NCBI GenBank assembly: GCA_001563795.1
Contig: LKML01000011.1
Coordinates: forward strand, 1 to 37,460
Length of the DNA: 37,460 bases
Source of the DNA: Haloferacaceae archaeon B1-Br10_E2g22
Lineage (GTDB): Archaea; Halobacteriota; Halobacteria; Halobacteriales; Haloferacaceae
Reading direction: 5' to 3'
The position numbers were made by a program, and so were the translations under genes. This document shows, in pieces, positions 29,938 through 37,460 of this stretch (position 1 is its first letter; each line of letters opens with the position of its first letter). Under the pieces are notes generated by a model. It worked only from the letters and a program-made list of their open reading frames with translations, made no database searches and was not told where the DNA came from.

Positions 29938-30022
29938 TGCGTGGGACCGGATTTGAACCGGCGGACCTCTACAGGACAGCGCCCTCAACGCTGCGCCGTT
30001 GGCCTGGCTTGGCTACCCACGC
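29938..30022 (-). tRNA. tRNA-Leu(GAG)
   Basis: Class II tRNA, 85 bases. The acceptor stem is GCGTGGG/CCCACGC with discriminator A. The D arm is GCC/GGC, anticodon stem CAGCG/CGCTG closes loop TTGAGGG, and the anticodon is GAG (reads CUC and CUU). The variable arm is TCCTGTAGAGGTCC and the T stem GCCGG/CCGGT closes loop TTCAAAT. No intron is present. The variable arm is identical to that of tRNA-Leu(CAA). Confidence 0.95.
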
Positions 30023-30036
30023 TCGTTGTGTGTTTT

Positions 30037-30052
30037 GTACGCTTTCGCGTAC
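30037..30052 (-). other. Hairpin at the 5' end of the tRNA-Leu(GAG) precursor
   Basis: GTACGC-GAAA-GCGTAC is a perfect 6-pair stem with a GNRA tetraloop, 14 bases before the tRNA. The TATA box predicts transcription starting at about 30050, so the precursor would begin with this hairpin. Confidence 0.5.
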
Positions 30053-30072
30053 TCAACTATTCCCGTGCCCCC

Positions 30073-30080
30073 ATTAAAAG
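30073..30080. promoter_or_regulatory. TATA box of tRNA-Leu(GAG), possibly bidirectional
   Basis: CTTTTAAT on the minus strand predicts a start near 30050, at the leader hairpin. Read on the plus strand (ATTAAAAG), it is about 26 bases before an ATG at 30102 that opens a 15-codon ORF. Confidence 0.45.
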
Positions 30081-30101
30081 CCCTTCTTTTTGCGACTCGC
30101 C

Positions 30102-30149
30102 ATGGCTGAGTCTGCCACAGTTGAGTCGGTGCCGCCTGTCGATTTTTGA
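30102..30149 (+). other. Possible 15-residue leaderless micro-ORF
   Basis: ATG to TGA encodes MAESATVESVPPVDF. The ATG sits the canonical distance from a TATA-like ATTAAAAG at 30073-30080. The acidic composition fits a halophile, but the ORF is too short for coding statistics, so this is only a candidate. Confidence 0.22.
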
Positions 30150-30251
30150 GCGTGTTGACAGATACAGCGGATACACACAACTGTTTGATAACTCGACCAG
30201 CCGCGGTCTACAAACAAACGATTTTGGTCGGCGACCACCAACTGTCTGTGT

Positions 30252-30809
30252 ATGCAACTAGTCTCGAAACAGCAGGTGCCATTGCTAACGGCTGTGTTGA
30301 GTGTCGTCTCACTCGCGTTAGTCTTTAGCGCGGTCGGCGGCGTTGTTCCCGAACAACTGTTGCCCCGAAGCGAGGGGTTGATCGCACTCATTCCGCATCT
30401 CAACGTTGTGTTCAGTATCGCTGCGATTGTCACGATCGTCAGTGGATGGCGTGCGATCCAACAGGGCGACGTCGAGAGCCACCGAAACTGGATGCTTGCG
30501 TCATTCGGACTCTTCGGAGCGTTTCTCGTCTTTTATTTGTACCGTGTGGCTCTCGAAGGCCCACAGGCGTTTGGCGGTCCAGAGACAATCAGACAGTTCG
30601 TCTATCTGCCAACGTTAGCAATTCACATCCTCTTGGCGGTCATCTGTGTTCCACTGGTGTTTTATGTTCTGCTGGTGGCGCTCAGCCGTCCAACCGAAGA
30701 GATCTATCGCAGCCGACACAAAAGCGCTGGCCAGATTGCTGCCGCACTCTGGTTGATTTCGTTTAGTCTCGGAATCGTTGTCTATGTGATGTTGTACGTT
30801 CTGTATTAG
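30252..30809 (+). CDS. DUF420 (CtaM/YozB-like) membrane protein
   Basis: 185 residues with five hydrophobic helices. Conserved histidines lie at ALIPHLNVVFS, DVESHRNWMLASF, LAIHILLAV and YRSRHKSAGQIAA, the pattern of DUF420 proteins. In Staphylococcus the DUF420 protein CtaM is needed for maturation of heme-copper oxidase, so an oxidase assembly role is plausible. It is convergent with a halocyanin gene, four bases apart, and the window also has oxidase subunit III. ATG 30252 is the first start in frame. Confidence 0.87.
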   Translation: MQLVSKQQVPLLTAVLSVVSLALVFSAVGGVVPEQLLPRSEGLIALIPHLNVVFSIAAIVTIVSGWRAIQQGDVESHRNWMLASFGLFGAFLVFYLYRVALEGPQAFGGPETIRQFVYLPTLAIHILLAVICVPLVFYVLLVALSRPTEEIYRSRHKSAGQIAAALWLISFSLGIVVYVMLYVLY

Positions 30810-30813
30810 CTGT

Positions 30814-31449
30814 TCAGTGTTCGGCTGTTTGATCTGTGTCGTCTTCGTAGACGTACTTCATAAACAGTGCAAACACTACCGGAGACAACAGAGCCGCACC
30901 TAACACCCCACCGAGAACAAACAGTAGGTTGTCGCTTGTGCCCGGTTCATCATCGGTTGTCTCCGCGTTCTCGCCGTCTGCTGGAATAGTTTCGTCAACA
31001 ACATCACCGACAGCTACCGCACCGAACATGCCGAGGGCTTCGTGTGGGGTACAGACGTATCTGAAAACCTCACCGTCGTCGTCTTCTTCAAACGTGTGTT
31101 CGAAGGTGTGGCCCTCTTCTGCGGTACGGTCGCTCTCGAAAGCACTGTCTTCTTCGACAACGTTGTGTTCGCCGCCCTCACCAGTCCACTTCCAGACGAC
31201 TGTCGTCCCTGGGTCGATCTGAATCGCCGGCGGATCGAACAGCACGCCCTGGTCGCCAGTTCCAACTAGTACCTCAACAGTATCTTCTCCGGCGTACTCA
31301 ACGGTCCCGTCGTAGTTGTCGACATCATCGAGCCAGCCGTCGTAGGGATCTGTTTGGGCACTCGCTGGCATTCCAACTGCTGCGGCCCCCGCCAGTCCAA
31401 GGCTCCCGCGGAGTATTGTCCGCCGGTCGCACGGGGTTTCGATGTCCAT
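30814..31449 (-). CDS. Halocyanin-domain blue copper protein, Tat-exported and membrane-anchored
   Basis: 211 residues. A twin-arginine signal (DRRTILRGSLGLAGAAA, about 8-31) is followed by a plastocyanin-like cupredoxin domain (about 50-150). The type 1 copper ligands are H95 (GEHNVV), C133, H136 and M141 (YVCTPHEALGM). A Thr/Asp/Glu linker leads to a C-terminal membrane helix (about 174-196) with a short acidic tail. It is an external electron carrier, probably donating to a terminal oxidase. A TATA-like TTATTTTC lies about 33 bases before the ATG. Confidence 0.93.
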   Translation of the reverse strand: MDIETPCDRRTILRGSLGLAGAAAVGMPASAQTDPYDGWLDDVDNYDGTVEYAGEDTVEVLVGTGDQGVLFDPPAIQIDPGTTVVWKWTGEGGEHNVVEEDSAFESDRTAEEGHTFEHTFEEDDDGEVFRYVCTPHEALGMFGAVAVGDVVDETIPADGENAETTDDEPGTSDNLLFVLGGVLGAALLSPVVFALFMKYVYEDDTDQTAEH

Positions 31450-31497
31450 ACCAGAAGCTATGACGCCTAGAAAATAAGTGCCACTGAATCGCCCCGG

Positions 31498-33021
31498 TTA
31501 GTCGTCGGCCGCAAACGGCCCCGCCGGATCGATCACTGGACGCTCGACCTCGCGGTCGGTTGTCTCGCCGTCGATATCGTACGGATACTCGCCGGTGACA
31601 CACCCCAAACAGAGGTCTGTTTTTTCTGTCTCAAGGCTCTCGGCAATCGCATCAACAGAGAGATACGCCAGACTGTCCGCGCCGATTTCCTCGCGAATCT
31701 CCTCGAGAGTTTTGTCTGCCGCAATGAGTTCTTCGCGGGTTGCCATGTTGATACCCATATAACACGGTGCAAGAATTTGTGGAGAGCCCACGCGCATGTG
31801 AACTTCCTTTGCGCCAGCGTCTTTCAGCAGCTGGATGAGTTGGTTAGAGGTCGTTCCCCGGACAATTGAGTCATCGATGATCGTGACAGTTTTGCCCTCA
31901 ATGGTGCTTTTGATTGGGTTGAGTTTGAGCCGCACTGCGCGTTCGCGTTCGTCCTGTGTCGGCATAATGAACGTCCGGCCGACGTAGCGATTTTTCATCA
32001 GCCCTTCGGCAAACTCAACGCCAGAGTCGTCTTCGACGCGTGGCTCGCCGTCGGCGGTCATCTCGGATGCGGCATCAGCATAGCCGGAGGCAAACGCCCG
32101 CCCAGAGTCGGGCACCGGCAGGACGACATCGGTCTCAATGCCGCTTTCTTCCCAAAGTTTCTCACCCAACGTTCGCCGAACGTCGTAGACGAGACTCTCA
32201 TCGATCACGGAATCAGGACGAGCAAAGTAGACGTGTTCGAAAAAGCAGTGGGCCGTGTTTTCTTTGGTGATGAGTTGATACGAATCATACCCTGATCCAT
32301 CTGAGTTCAGTACGATGAGTTCGCCTGGTCGAACGTCCCGAACCAACTCACCGTCAAGTGTGTCAATAGCGGCGGATTCGGATGCGAGCATGTAGCCGTC
32401 CTCGAGTTTCCCGATGCACAACGGGCGGTTGCCCTGTGGGTCTCGGACGCCGATGACCGCATCGTCGTGCATAATCGTCAGCGAATACGAGCCATGGATC
32501 CGCTGCATTGTGCGTTTGACCGCCCGGATGAGGTCTTCTTCCAGCAGGTTACGGGCGATATCGTGGGCGATGACTTCCGTATCACCATCCGACGTGAATG
32601 CATGGCCCAATCCGGCGAGTTCTTCGCGGATCTCGTCGGCGTTGACCAAGTTTCCGTTGTGTGAAAGACCCAGCGAACCGGATTTAAACGAAACCGAAAA
32701 CGGTTGAGCACAACAGGTTCCAATCGAGCCTTCGGTTGGATACCGGACGTGACCGATTCCCGTTGGACCGTTGAGGTTATCAAGATCTGTTTTATCGAAC
32801 ACATCGCCGACGAGCCCCATCTCAACGTGGCTGTGTTGCTGGAATCCATCGTGGGTGACAATTCCTGCTGACTCTTGGCCCCGGTGTTGGAGCGCGTACA
32901 ATGAGTAGTACAGTGGTCGTGCGACAGGGCGGTCGGCCACCGCAATCCCGACTACCCCACATTTCTCGGTTGGCCCGTCGACAGGATGGGTCGAATCCCG
33001 GCCGTATTCCATATAGGTCAT
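31498..33021 (-). CDS. purF: Amidophosphoribosyltransferase
   Basis: First step of purine synthesis: PRPP plus glutamine gives 5-phosphoribosylamine. 507 residues. The propeptide ends at K20 and C21 (EKCGVVGI) is the Ntn nucleophile, so it needs self-cleavage. The glutaminase half carries YALQHRGQESAG and GIGHVRYPT. The phosphoribosyltransferase PRPP loop is TIIDDSIVRGTTS. Cysteines at AHCFFEH, APCYMG and LCLGC match the four ligands of the B. subtilis-type 4Fe-4S cluster. GTTTTTAG about 27 bases upstream supports ATG 33021. Confidence 0.96.
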   Translation of the reverse strand: MTYMEYGRDSTHPVDGPTEKCGVVGIAVADRPVARPLYYSLYALQHRGQESAGIVTHDGFQQHSHVEMGLVGDVFDKTDLDNLNGPTGIGHVRYPTEGSIGTCCAQPFSVSFKSGSLGLSHNGNLVNADEIREELAGLGHAFTSDGDTEVIAHDIARNLLEEDLIRAVKRTMQRIHGSYSLTIMHDDAVIGVRDPQGNRPLCIGKLEDGYMLASESAAIDTLDGELVRDVRPGELIVLNSDGSGYDSYQLITKENTAHCFFEHVYFARPDSVIDESLVYDVRRTLGEKLWEESGIETDVVLPVPDSGRAFASGYADAASEMTADGEPRVEDDSGVEFAEGLMKNRYVGRTFIMPTQDERERAVRLKLNPIKSTIEGKTVTIIDDSIVRGTTSNQLIQLLKDAGAKEVHMRVGSPQILAPCYMGINMATREELIAADKTLEEIREEIGADSLAYLSVDAIAESLETEKTDLCLGCVTGEYPYDIDGETTDREVERPVIDPAGPFAADD

Positions 33022-33035
33022 ACAACAGTCGGTGG

Positions 33036-33043
33036 CTAAAAAC
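33036..33043 (-). promoter_or_regulatory. TATA box of purF
   Basis: GTTTTTAG on the minus strand, centred near -20 to -27 from ATG 33021; purF is thus not simply a read-through of the upstream lsm-rpl37e pair. Confidence 0.4.
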
Positions 33044-33185
33044 CCCGTGTTTGTGCCGTCATTCGGCTTGAGTTTCCCACTCTGTATGCACCTTCATGCA
33101 TAAATTAGCCAACATTGCGGTTCCACAGAGCTACACTGGTTTCTCACAGAGTAGTTATCACTGACCGATTGCAGGTGGTGTTCGC

Positions 33186-33190
33186 AAAAA
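33186..33190 (-). terminator. T-run terminator after rpl37e
   Basis: On the minus strand a pyrimidine-rich stretch following the rpl37e stop ends in five T. It separates lsm-rpl37e from purF. Confidence 0.4.
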
Positions 33191-33204
33191 GACACAGAGA
33201 AGAA

Positions 33205-33378
33205 TTACTCGCCAGCTTTCGACTGCCACTCGTAGTCGCGTCGTTTCGCCGATTTGCCGAAGCCACACGACGAGCAGACTTTCTTTCTACTGTGATACGA
33301 CTTTTCGCCACAGCGTCGGCATTTGACGTGTGTCGTTTTGTTCTTCTTGCCCTGCGTTGGAGTTCCTGATCCGGTCAT
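33205..33378 (-). CDS. rpl37e: Ribosomal protein L37e
   Basis: 57-residue component of the large ribosomal subunit found in archaea and eukaryotes. It starts [17 protein letters not shown]. The zinc ribbon ligands are C20, C23 (CRRCG), C35 and C38 (CSSCGFG). The basic tail [13 protein letters not shown] contacts 23S rRNA. It begins inside the stop of the lsm gene (ATGA overlap). The lsm-rpl37e pairing is a conserved archaeal arrangement. It is shorter than common ORF-length cutoffs. Confidence 0.96.
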   Translation of the reverse strand: MTGSGTPTQGKKNKTTHVKCRRCGEKSYHSRKKVCSSCGFGKSAKRRDYEWQSKAGE

Positions 33379-33611
33379 ACAGTTATCGAGACGACGTTGT
33401 CGCCGCGTATAATGGTTGTGTCTTCGACTGACTCGACGGTCAGTTCACCGAAGCCTTCGGTGTCTTCCAGTTCTCCTTGTGCATCGAGAACAACGTTCAT
33501 ATGCTGATCGTAGCCCGCAAGCGTTCCAACGTAGGCGGTTCCGTCCTTTAGGGCGACAGTTACGGTCTCATCCAGAGCCGCCTCAAGAACATCGAGGGGT
33601 CGTCCACTCAT
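33375..33611 (-). CDS. lsm: Sm-like protein Lsm (archaeal snRNP homologue)
   Basis: 78-residue Sm fold that assembles as a heptameric ring and binds U-rich RNA and small RNAs. The Sm1 motif spans [27 protein letters not shown] (about 17-43) and Sm2 is [11 protein letters not shown] at the end. ATG 33611 gives the standard Lsm length; the open frame upstream into the promoter region is rejected. TTTAATACC about 30 bases upstream is the likely TATA box. It overlaps rpl37e by four bases and is divergent from RNase J, another RNA-metabolism gene. Confidence 0.95.
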   Translation of the reverse strand: MSGRPLDVLEAALDETVTVALKDGTAYVGTLAGYDQHMNVVLDAQGELEDTEGFGELTVESVEDTTIIRGDNVVSITV

Positions 33612-33879
33612 ACGGTCACAGCCACTGGTTTCGGTATTAAACGTACCGGAACAGTATGAGAGACTCACTGTTTGTGAGCGATCGGTCGGCCGTCGGTCGG
33701 CAATCACGGCAACCCATGTAGTTTTTAACACCACACGTCCAACGGCCATCCACCAACGAACCCGCGGGACACTGTCGATATTTGGCCTGGATGCGGCGGC
33801 CGCTCGACACAGCGGGGCCACACCGACCCAACCAACGACGGGGCATTTGGTTCCCACACGCGGGCAGAATTTGATACAT

Positions 33880-35235
33880 ATGGAAATCGAAATCGCAACC
33901 ATTGGCGGCTACGAAGAGGTCGGCCGACAGATGACGGCCGTCCGTGCAGGCGACGACGTCGTCATCTTCGATATGGGTCTGAACCTCTCGCAGGTGTTGA
34001 TCCACGACAACGTCCAGACTGAACAGATGCACAGCCTCGATCTGATCGATATGGGCGCAATCCCCGACGACAGAGTCATGAGCGACCTCGAGGGCGATGT
34101 CCAAGCGATCGTCCCAACCCACGGCCATCTCGACCACATCGGAGCGATCTCGAAACTCGCCCATCGGTACAACGCACCGATTGTCGCGACACCGTTTACG
34201 ATCGAGTTGGTCAAACAGCAACTCGAGGGAGAGTCCAAATTCAACGTCGAAAACGAGTTGGTCAAAATGGCTGCCGGCGAGACGATGTCGATCGGCCAGA
34301 CCGGACAACTCGAATTGGAGTTCGTCAACGTCACCCACTCGATTATCGATGCGATCAACCCTGTCCTACATACTCCAGAGGGTGCAGTCGTCTACGGACT
34401 CGACAAGCGGATGGATCACACGCCAGTGATTGGTGATCCAATCGATATGGAACGGTTCCGCGAGATCGGTCGTCAAGGAGAAGGTGTGTTAGCCTACATC
34501 GAAGACTGTACGAACGCCGGCCGAAAGGGACGAACGCCCTCGGAAGCGGTCGCCCGTCGCCACCTCAAAGACGTGATGTACTCGATCGAAGACTACGACG
34601 GTGGAATTGTGGCGACGACGTTCTCGAGCCACATCGCGCGCGTGAAGTCACTTGTTGAGTTTGCCGAGGACATTGGACGTAAACCCGTCTTGCTCGGCCG
34701 ATCAATGGAAAAGTATTCTGGCACTGCCGAGCGGCTTGATTTCGTCGAATTCCCCGAGGATCTCGGCATGTACGGCCACCGCAAATCCGTTGATCGAACG
34801 TTCAAGCGGATCATGAAAGAGGGCAAAGAGAACTTTCTGCCGATTGTGACGGGCCATCAGGGCGAACCGCGAGCGATGCTCACACGAATAGGTCGCGGCG
34901 AGACGCCGTTCGAACTCGACGAAGGCGACAAAGTGCTGTTTTCGGCGCGGGTGATCCCGGAGCCGACAAATGAGGGCCAGCGCTACCAGTCCGAACGTCT
35001 ATTGCGAATGCAGGGCGCACGGATTTACGACGACATTCACGTTTCTGGACACCTCCGGGAAGAAGGCCACTTCGAGATGCTGGATGCACTACAGCCACAA
35101 CACGTCATTCCAGCCCATCAGAACCTCAAGGGCTTTGGGCCATACGTTGATCTCTGTGAGTCGCTCGGCTACGAGATGGGTCGTGATCTGCATGTCACAC
35201 GCAACGGTACTCTCATTCAACTGGTGGAGGAATGA
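33880..35235 (+). CDS. rnj: Archaeal ribonuclease J (5'-3' exoribonuclease)
   Basis: 451-residue metallo-beta-lactamase/beta-CASP nuclease. The zinc motif HGHLDH is at 81-86, with [10 protein letters not shown] and [12 protein letters not shown] in the core. beta-CASP segments include [20 protein letters not shown] and the late [10 protein letters not shown]. It degrades or trims RNA processively from the 5' end, preferring monophosphates. The length is that of archaeal RNase J, without the bacterial C-terminal domain. ATG 33880 is chosen because the family starts at the first beta strand ([10 protein letters not shown]). Its stop overlaps the idsA start, so the two are coupled. Confidence 0.95.
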   Translation: MEIEIATIGGYEEVGRQMTAVRAGDDVVIFDMGLNLSQVLIHDNVQTEQMHSLDLIDMGAIPDDRVMSDLEGDVQAIVPTHGHLDHIGAISKLAHRYNAPIVATPFTIELVKQQLEGESKFNVENELVKMAAGETMSIGQTGQLELEFVNVTHSIIDAINPVLHTPEGAVVYGLDKRMDHTPVIGDPIDMERFREIGRQGEGVLAYIEDCTNAGRKGRTPSEAVARRHLKDVMYSIEDYDGGIVATTFSSHIARVKSLVEFAEDIGRKPVLLGRSMEKYSGTAERLDFVEFPEDLGMYGHRKSVDRTFKRIMKEGKENFLPIVTGHQGEPRAMLTRIGRGETPFELDEGDKVLFSARVIPEPTNEGQRYQSERLLRMQGARIYDDIHVSGHLREEGHFEMLDALQPQHVIPAHQNLKGFGPYVDLCESLGYEMGRDLHVTRNGTLIQLVEE

Positions 35236-36278
35236 CTCCAAACGCCACCGAAAAGCGGGTGCTCACTGCCATCAACGAGCGTCGCGAGGTAATCAACGAC
35301 GCGATCGATATCGAGTTGCCGCTCGCCGAGCCACAGCGGCTGTATGAAGCTTCCCGGTATCTCCTCGAGGCAGGTGGTAAACGGCTTCGACCGACAGTGA
35401 CGCTGTTGGTCGGAGAAGCACTCGCCGACGAGGATACCGCCGCCTTCGAGTACCGGGCGTTTCCGACCTGCTCGGGCGGAGAGGTCGATCTCATGCGGGC
35501 GGCGGTTGCAATCGAGATCATCCAATCGTTTACGCTGATTCACGACGACATCATGGACGACGATGATCTCCGACGAGGGGTCAAATCGGTTCACAATCAG
35601 TATGACACTGAGACGGCCATTTTAGCAGGCGATACGCTCTATTCGAAAGCCTTCGAGATCATGGCTGACGTTGGCGGTGATCCAACAAACACACTCGAGG
35701 TCATGCGACGGCTCTCGTCGGCGTGTACCAAGATCTGTGAGGGCCAATCGCTGGATGTTGCCTTTGAGTCCCGCGATGATCTCACGCCCGAGGAGTATTT
35801 GGAGATGGTCGAACGCAAAACAGCTGTGCTGTACGGTGCGGCTGCAGCCGTGCCGGCGTTGCTGGTCGATGCTGATGACGACATCGTCGAAGCGATGTAC
35901 AACTACGGTGTCGAATCAGGCAAAGCCTTCCAGATCCAGGACGATGTGTTGGATCTAACGGTCCCGAGCGAAGAACTCGGCAAACAGCGAGGATCTGATC
36001 TCGTCGAGAACAAAGAGACGCTGATTACCCTACATGCTCGCCAACAGGGTGTCGATGTCGATGGGTTGCTCAGCGACTCGACTGTCGAGACGGTTACCGA
36101 AGCCGAAATCGACGCCGCAGTCAAGACGCTCGAGGACGCAGGCAGCATCGACTACGCCCGCGATATGGCCGAAGAGCTGACTGCTCAAAGCAAAAAGCGA
36201 CTCGAGGTGCTTCCGGACAACGAGGCCAGCGACCTCCTTGCGGATCTCGCTGAGTACCTCATCTCTCGAGGCTACTGA
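35232..36278 (+). CDS. idsA: Geranylgeranyl/farnesyl diphosphate synthase (polyprenyl synthetase)
   Basis: 348-residue trans-prenyltransferase that condenses isopentenyl diphosphate with allylic diphosphates, supplying C20 (and possibly C25) chains for archaeal lipids and the carotenoid pathway. GGKRLRP is at 48-54, the first Asp-rich motif DDIMD at 105-109 and the second, DDVLD, at 237-241. A roughly 12-residue insertion ([15 protein letters not shown]) precedes the first motif. The ATG overlaps the RNase J stop (ATGA); rnj followed by idsA is a recurrent haloarchaeal order. Confidence 0.94.
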   Translation: MTPNATEKRVLTAINERREVINDAIDIELPLAEPQRLYEASRYLLEAGGKRLRPTVTLLVGEALADEDTAAFEYRAFPTCSGGEVDLMRAAVAIEIIQSFTLIHDDIMDDDDLRRGVKSVHNQYDTETAILAGDTLYSKAFEIMADVGGDPTNTLEVMRRLSSACTKICEGQSLDVAFESRDDLTPEEYLEMVERKTAVLYGAAAAVPALLVDADDDIVEAMYNYGVESGKAFQIQDDVLDLTVPSEELGKQRGSDLVENKETLITLHARQQGVDVDGLLSDSTVETVTEAEIDAAVKTLEDAGSIDYARDMAEELTAQSKKRLEVLPDNEASDLLADLAEYLISRGY

Positions 36279-36351
36279 CCGCGATACAAACTATTCACTG
36301 ACGGTACATTTCACCGGAAACCCGGTGTGTTCGGGACACAACAGCCAAACG

Positions 36352-36816
36352 TTAGGCCTCGAGTTCCTCAAGGGCAGCGAGAATCTCTTCGGCGTGTTCC
36401 TCGGGTGAGACACCCTCGAATGTACGAACGACCGTCCCAGCCGAGTCAATGATATACGTGTTCCGAAAAACACCATCGAACGTGCGGCCAAACATGTTTT
36501 TCTCGCCGTAGGACTCATAGGCTCGCCCGACGCTGCCATCTGGATCAGACAGAAGATCGAACGGGAGATCGTGTTTTTCGGCGAACGCAGCGAGATCCTC
36601 GAGTGGATCATCACTGATTCCATAGACGGTGATACCGCGATTCTGAAACGTCTCGAAGAGATCTCGGAATCCTGTTGCTTCGGTTGTACAGCCCGGTGTA
36701 TCGGCTCGTGGATAAAAATAGACGACTGTATACCCCTCGGAGTCCGAAAGCGAGACGGTCTCGCCGGTGTGGTTCTGCAGGGAAAACTCGGGGGCGGTCT
36801 CACCAACTGAAAGCAT
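36352..36816 (-). CDS. bcp: Peroxiredoxin of the Bcp/PrxQ group with a single cysteine
   Basis: 154-residue thiol peroxidase that reduces H2O2 and organic hydroperoxides. The peroxidatic motif is FYPRADTPGCTTEATGF, with C43. The resolving Cys found five residues later in many Bcp proteins is Thr here, and the protein contains no other Cys, so recycling must use an external thiol. DLPFDLLSDPDGSVGRAYESYG is the conserved second half. ATG 36816 is chosen over a frame 13 codons longer; CTACTTTTG near 36845 is a possible promoter. Confidence 0.93.
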   Translation of the reverse strand: MLSVGETAPEFSLQNHTGETVSLSDSEGYTVVYFYPRADTPGCTTEATGFRDLFETFQNRGITVYGISDDPLEDLAAFAEKHDLPFDLLSDPDGSVGRAYESYGEKNMFGRTFDGVFRNTYIIDSAGTVVRTFEGVSPEEHAEEILAALEELEA

Positions 36817-36901
36817 AGCCGCTGGTTTGGTGGCTCGACAAAAGTAGTTGATCATCTCGTCGGTGTGCTCGCCGCCGTCGTGGTGGCTGCCTCGAGTCTA
36901 C

Positions 36902-37315
36902 TCACCGTTCGACCGCTTCGGGCACAATCGTCACCGGAACGCCGGCTTCCTGGGCAACCACGAATCCGGTGTGGCCATCACGAAGTGTTTCCAGTTGTGT
37001 TTTCGACCGATGGCCGATGACGATGTGATCGATCTCGACATCCTCGGCAATATCGAGCAACTGTTTGCCGATCGCCGTTCCCGACCGGAGACCACTTCGG
37101 TTGAGATGCTCGAGTGAGACGTCTGCGGTGATATCGACATCCGACAGATACGACCGGATTTCGTCACGAAAGTTCCGGTCTCCAGCCGATGCGGTCTGGT
37201 TTTCGGTGACGTGAGCGACAGTTAGTTCCTGGTGTAGTCCGTTGGCCAACTGGACTGCGACGTCAACGACAGTCTCAAACCGGTCGTCGTCACCGATTGC
37301 AACAAGAATGGCCAT
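36902..37315 (-). CDS. Universal stress protein (UspA family)
   Basis: 137-residue Rossmann-like single Usp domain: the first strand is MAILVAIGDDDRF, ELTVAHV is strand 2, DHIVIGHRSK strand 4 and VPVTIVPEAVER the last strand. The ATP-binding signature (G-x2-G-x9-G-S/T) is only partly kept (GHRSKTQLETLRDGHTG), so nucleotide binding is uncertain. Family members form dimers and respond to stress or energy status. ATG 37315 is preferred to a frame 45 codons longer; TGTTATTC about 30 bases upstream is a likely TATA box. Confidence 0.9.
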   Translation of the reverse strand: MAILVAIGDDDRFETVVDVAVQLANGLHQELTVAHVTENQTASAGDRNFRDEIRSYLSDVDITADVSLEHLNRSGLRSGTAIGKQLLDIAEDVEIDHIVIGHRSKTQLETLRDGHTGFVVAQEAGVPVTIVPEAVER

Positions 37316-37460
37316 GAGGTATGATTGTGCTGAAACTGAATAACAGTTGCTCTGAGCGACCGGCTGTATCGGCCAACTACACTCGAGGATGTCCGAACGC
37401 TGTGAGACGGCAAGCACTCCGGTCTCAGTGTAGCCACCGGTCGGATGCACTCTACTCCAA

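Noticed and set aside
35430-35510. Insertion before the first Asp-rich motif of the prenyl synthase
   Set aside because: I believe haloarchaeal homologues have a similar insertion, so it is likely a lineage feature.
1-37460. CRISPR arrays, insertion sequences, rRNA, defence islands
   Set aside because: No regularly spaced repeats, transposase or integrase motifs, rRNA segments or defence-type domains were seen on either strand.

Overview
The window looks like a contiguous piece of a haloarchaeal (class Halobacteria) chromosome of moderate GC content. The evidence is the acidic proteome, the many single genes with a TATA-like box about 26-34 bases before the start codon (short or absent leaders), archaeal markers (Lsm plus L37e, MBF1, archaeal-type RNase J, halocyanin) and a bacterioruberin-type C50 carotenoid cluster. 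I cannot fix the genus. No transposase, integrase, CRISPR array or rRNA was seen. No gap between genes exceeds about 270 bases.

Layout. 1-2976: the end of an unknown gene coupled to a rhodanese, a histidine phosphatase and an AstE/AspA-type metallohydrolase. 3112-6702: the succinate dehydrogenase operon sdhCDBA. 6921-7139: a tiny winged-helix protein; 7316-7388: tRNA-Pro(TGG). 7460-11336: a signalling island, with a multi-PAS/GAF histidine kinase divergent from a receiver protein and a receiver-kinase hybrid. 11414-14264: a cold shock protein, a Tat lipoprotein, a GNAT acetyltransferase and two small membrane proteins. 14344-15620: pyrimidine nucleoside salvage (cytidine deaminase then uridine phosphorylase, ATGA overlap). 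15742-17511: an NDH-2-like flavoprotein and a wHTH regulator.

17696-22333 (minus strand): carotenoid genes in the order crtD-type desaturase, lycopene elongase, CruF hydratase, a 42-residue Cys/His microprotein, phytoene synthase. Together they cover the first committed step and the late steps from lycopene to bacterioruberin. 22425-25864: an SDR oxidoreductase, a zinc-finger membrane protein, a large unknown membrane protein and divergent heme-copper oxidase subunit III. 25865-31449: two class II tRNA-Leu genes (CAA and GAG), small membrane proteins including one frameshifted gene, a HAD phosphatase, an AIR-synthase-like protein, MBF1, a DUF420 protein and a membrane-anchored halocyanin. 31498-37315: purF, the lsm-rpl37e pair, the rnj-idsA pair (RNase J and prenyl diphosphate synthase, ATGA overlap), a one-cysteine peroxiredoxin and a universal stress protein.

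The most unusual signal is outside protein genes. Both tRNA-Leu genes, but not tRNA-Pro, are followed by a two-hairpin trailer. Each trailer ends in an exact second copy of that tRNA's own acceptor 3' strand (CCCTCGCA or CCCACGCA), 58 and 61 bases away. The hairpin sequences differ while the arrangement is kept.
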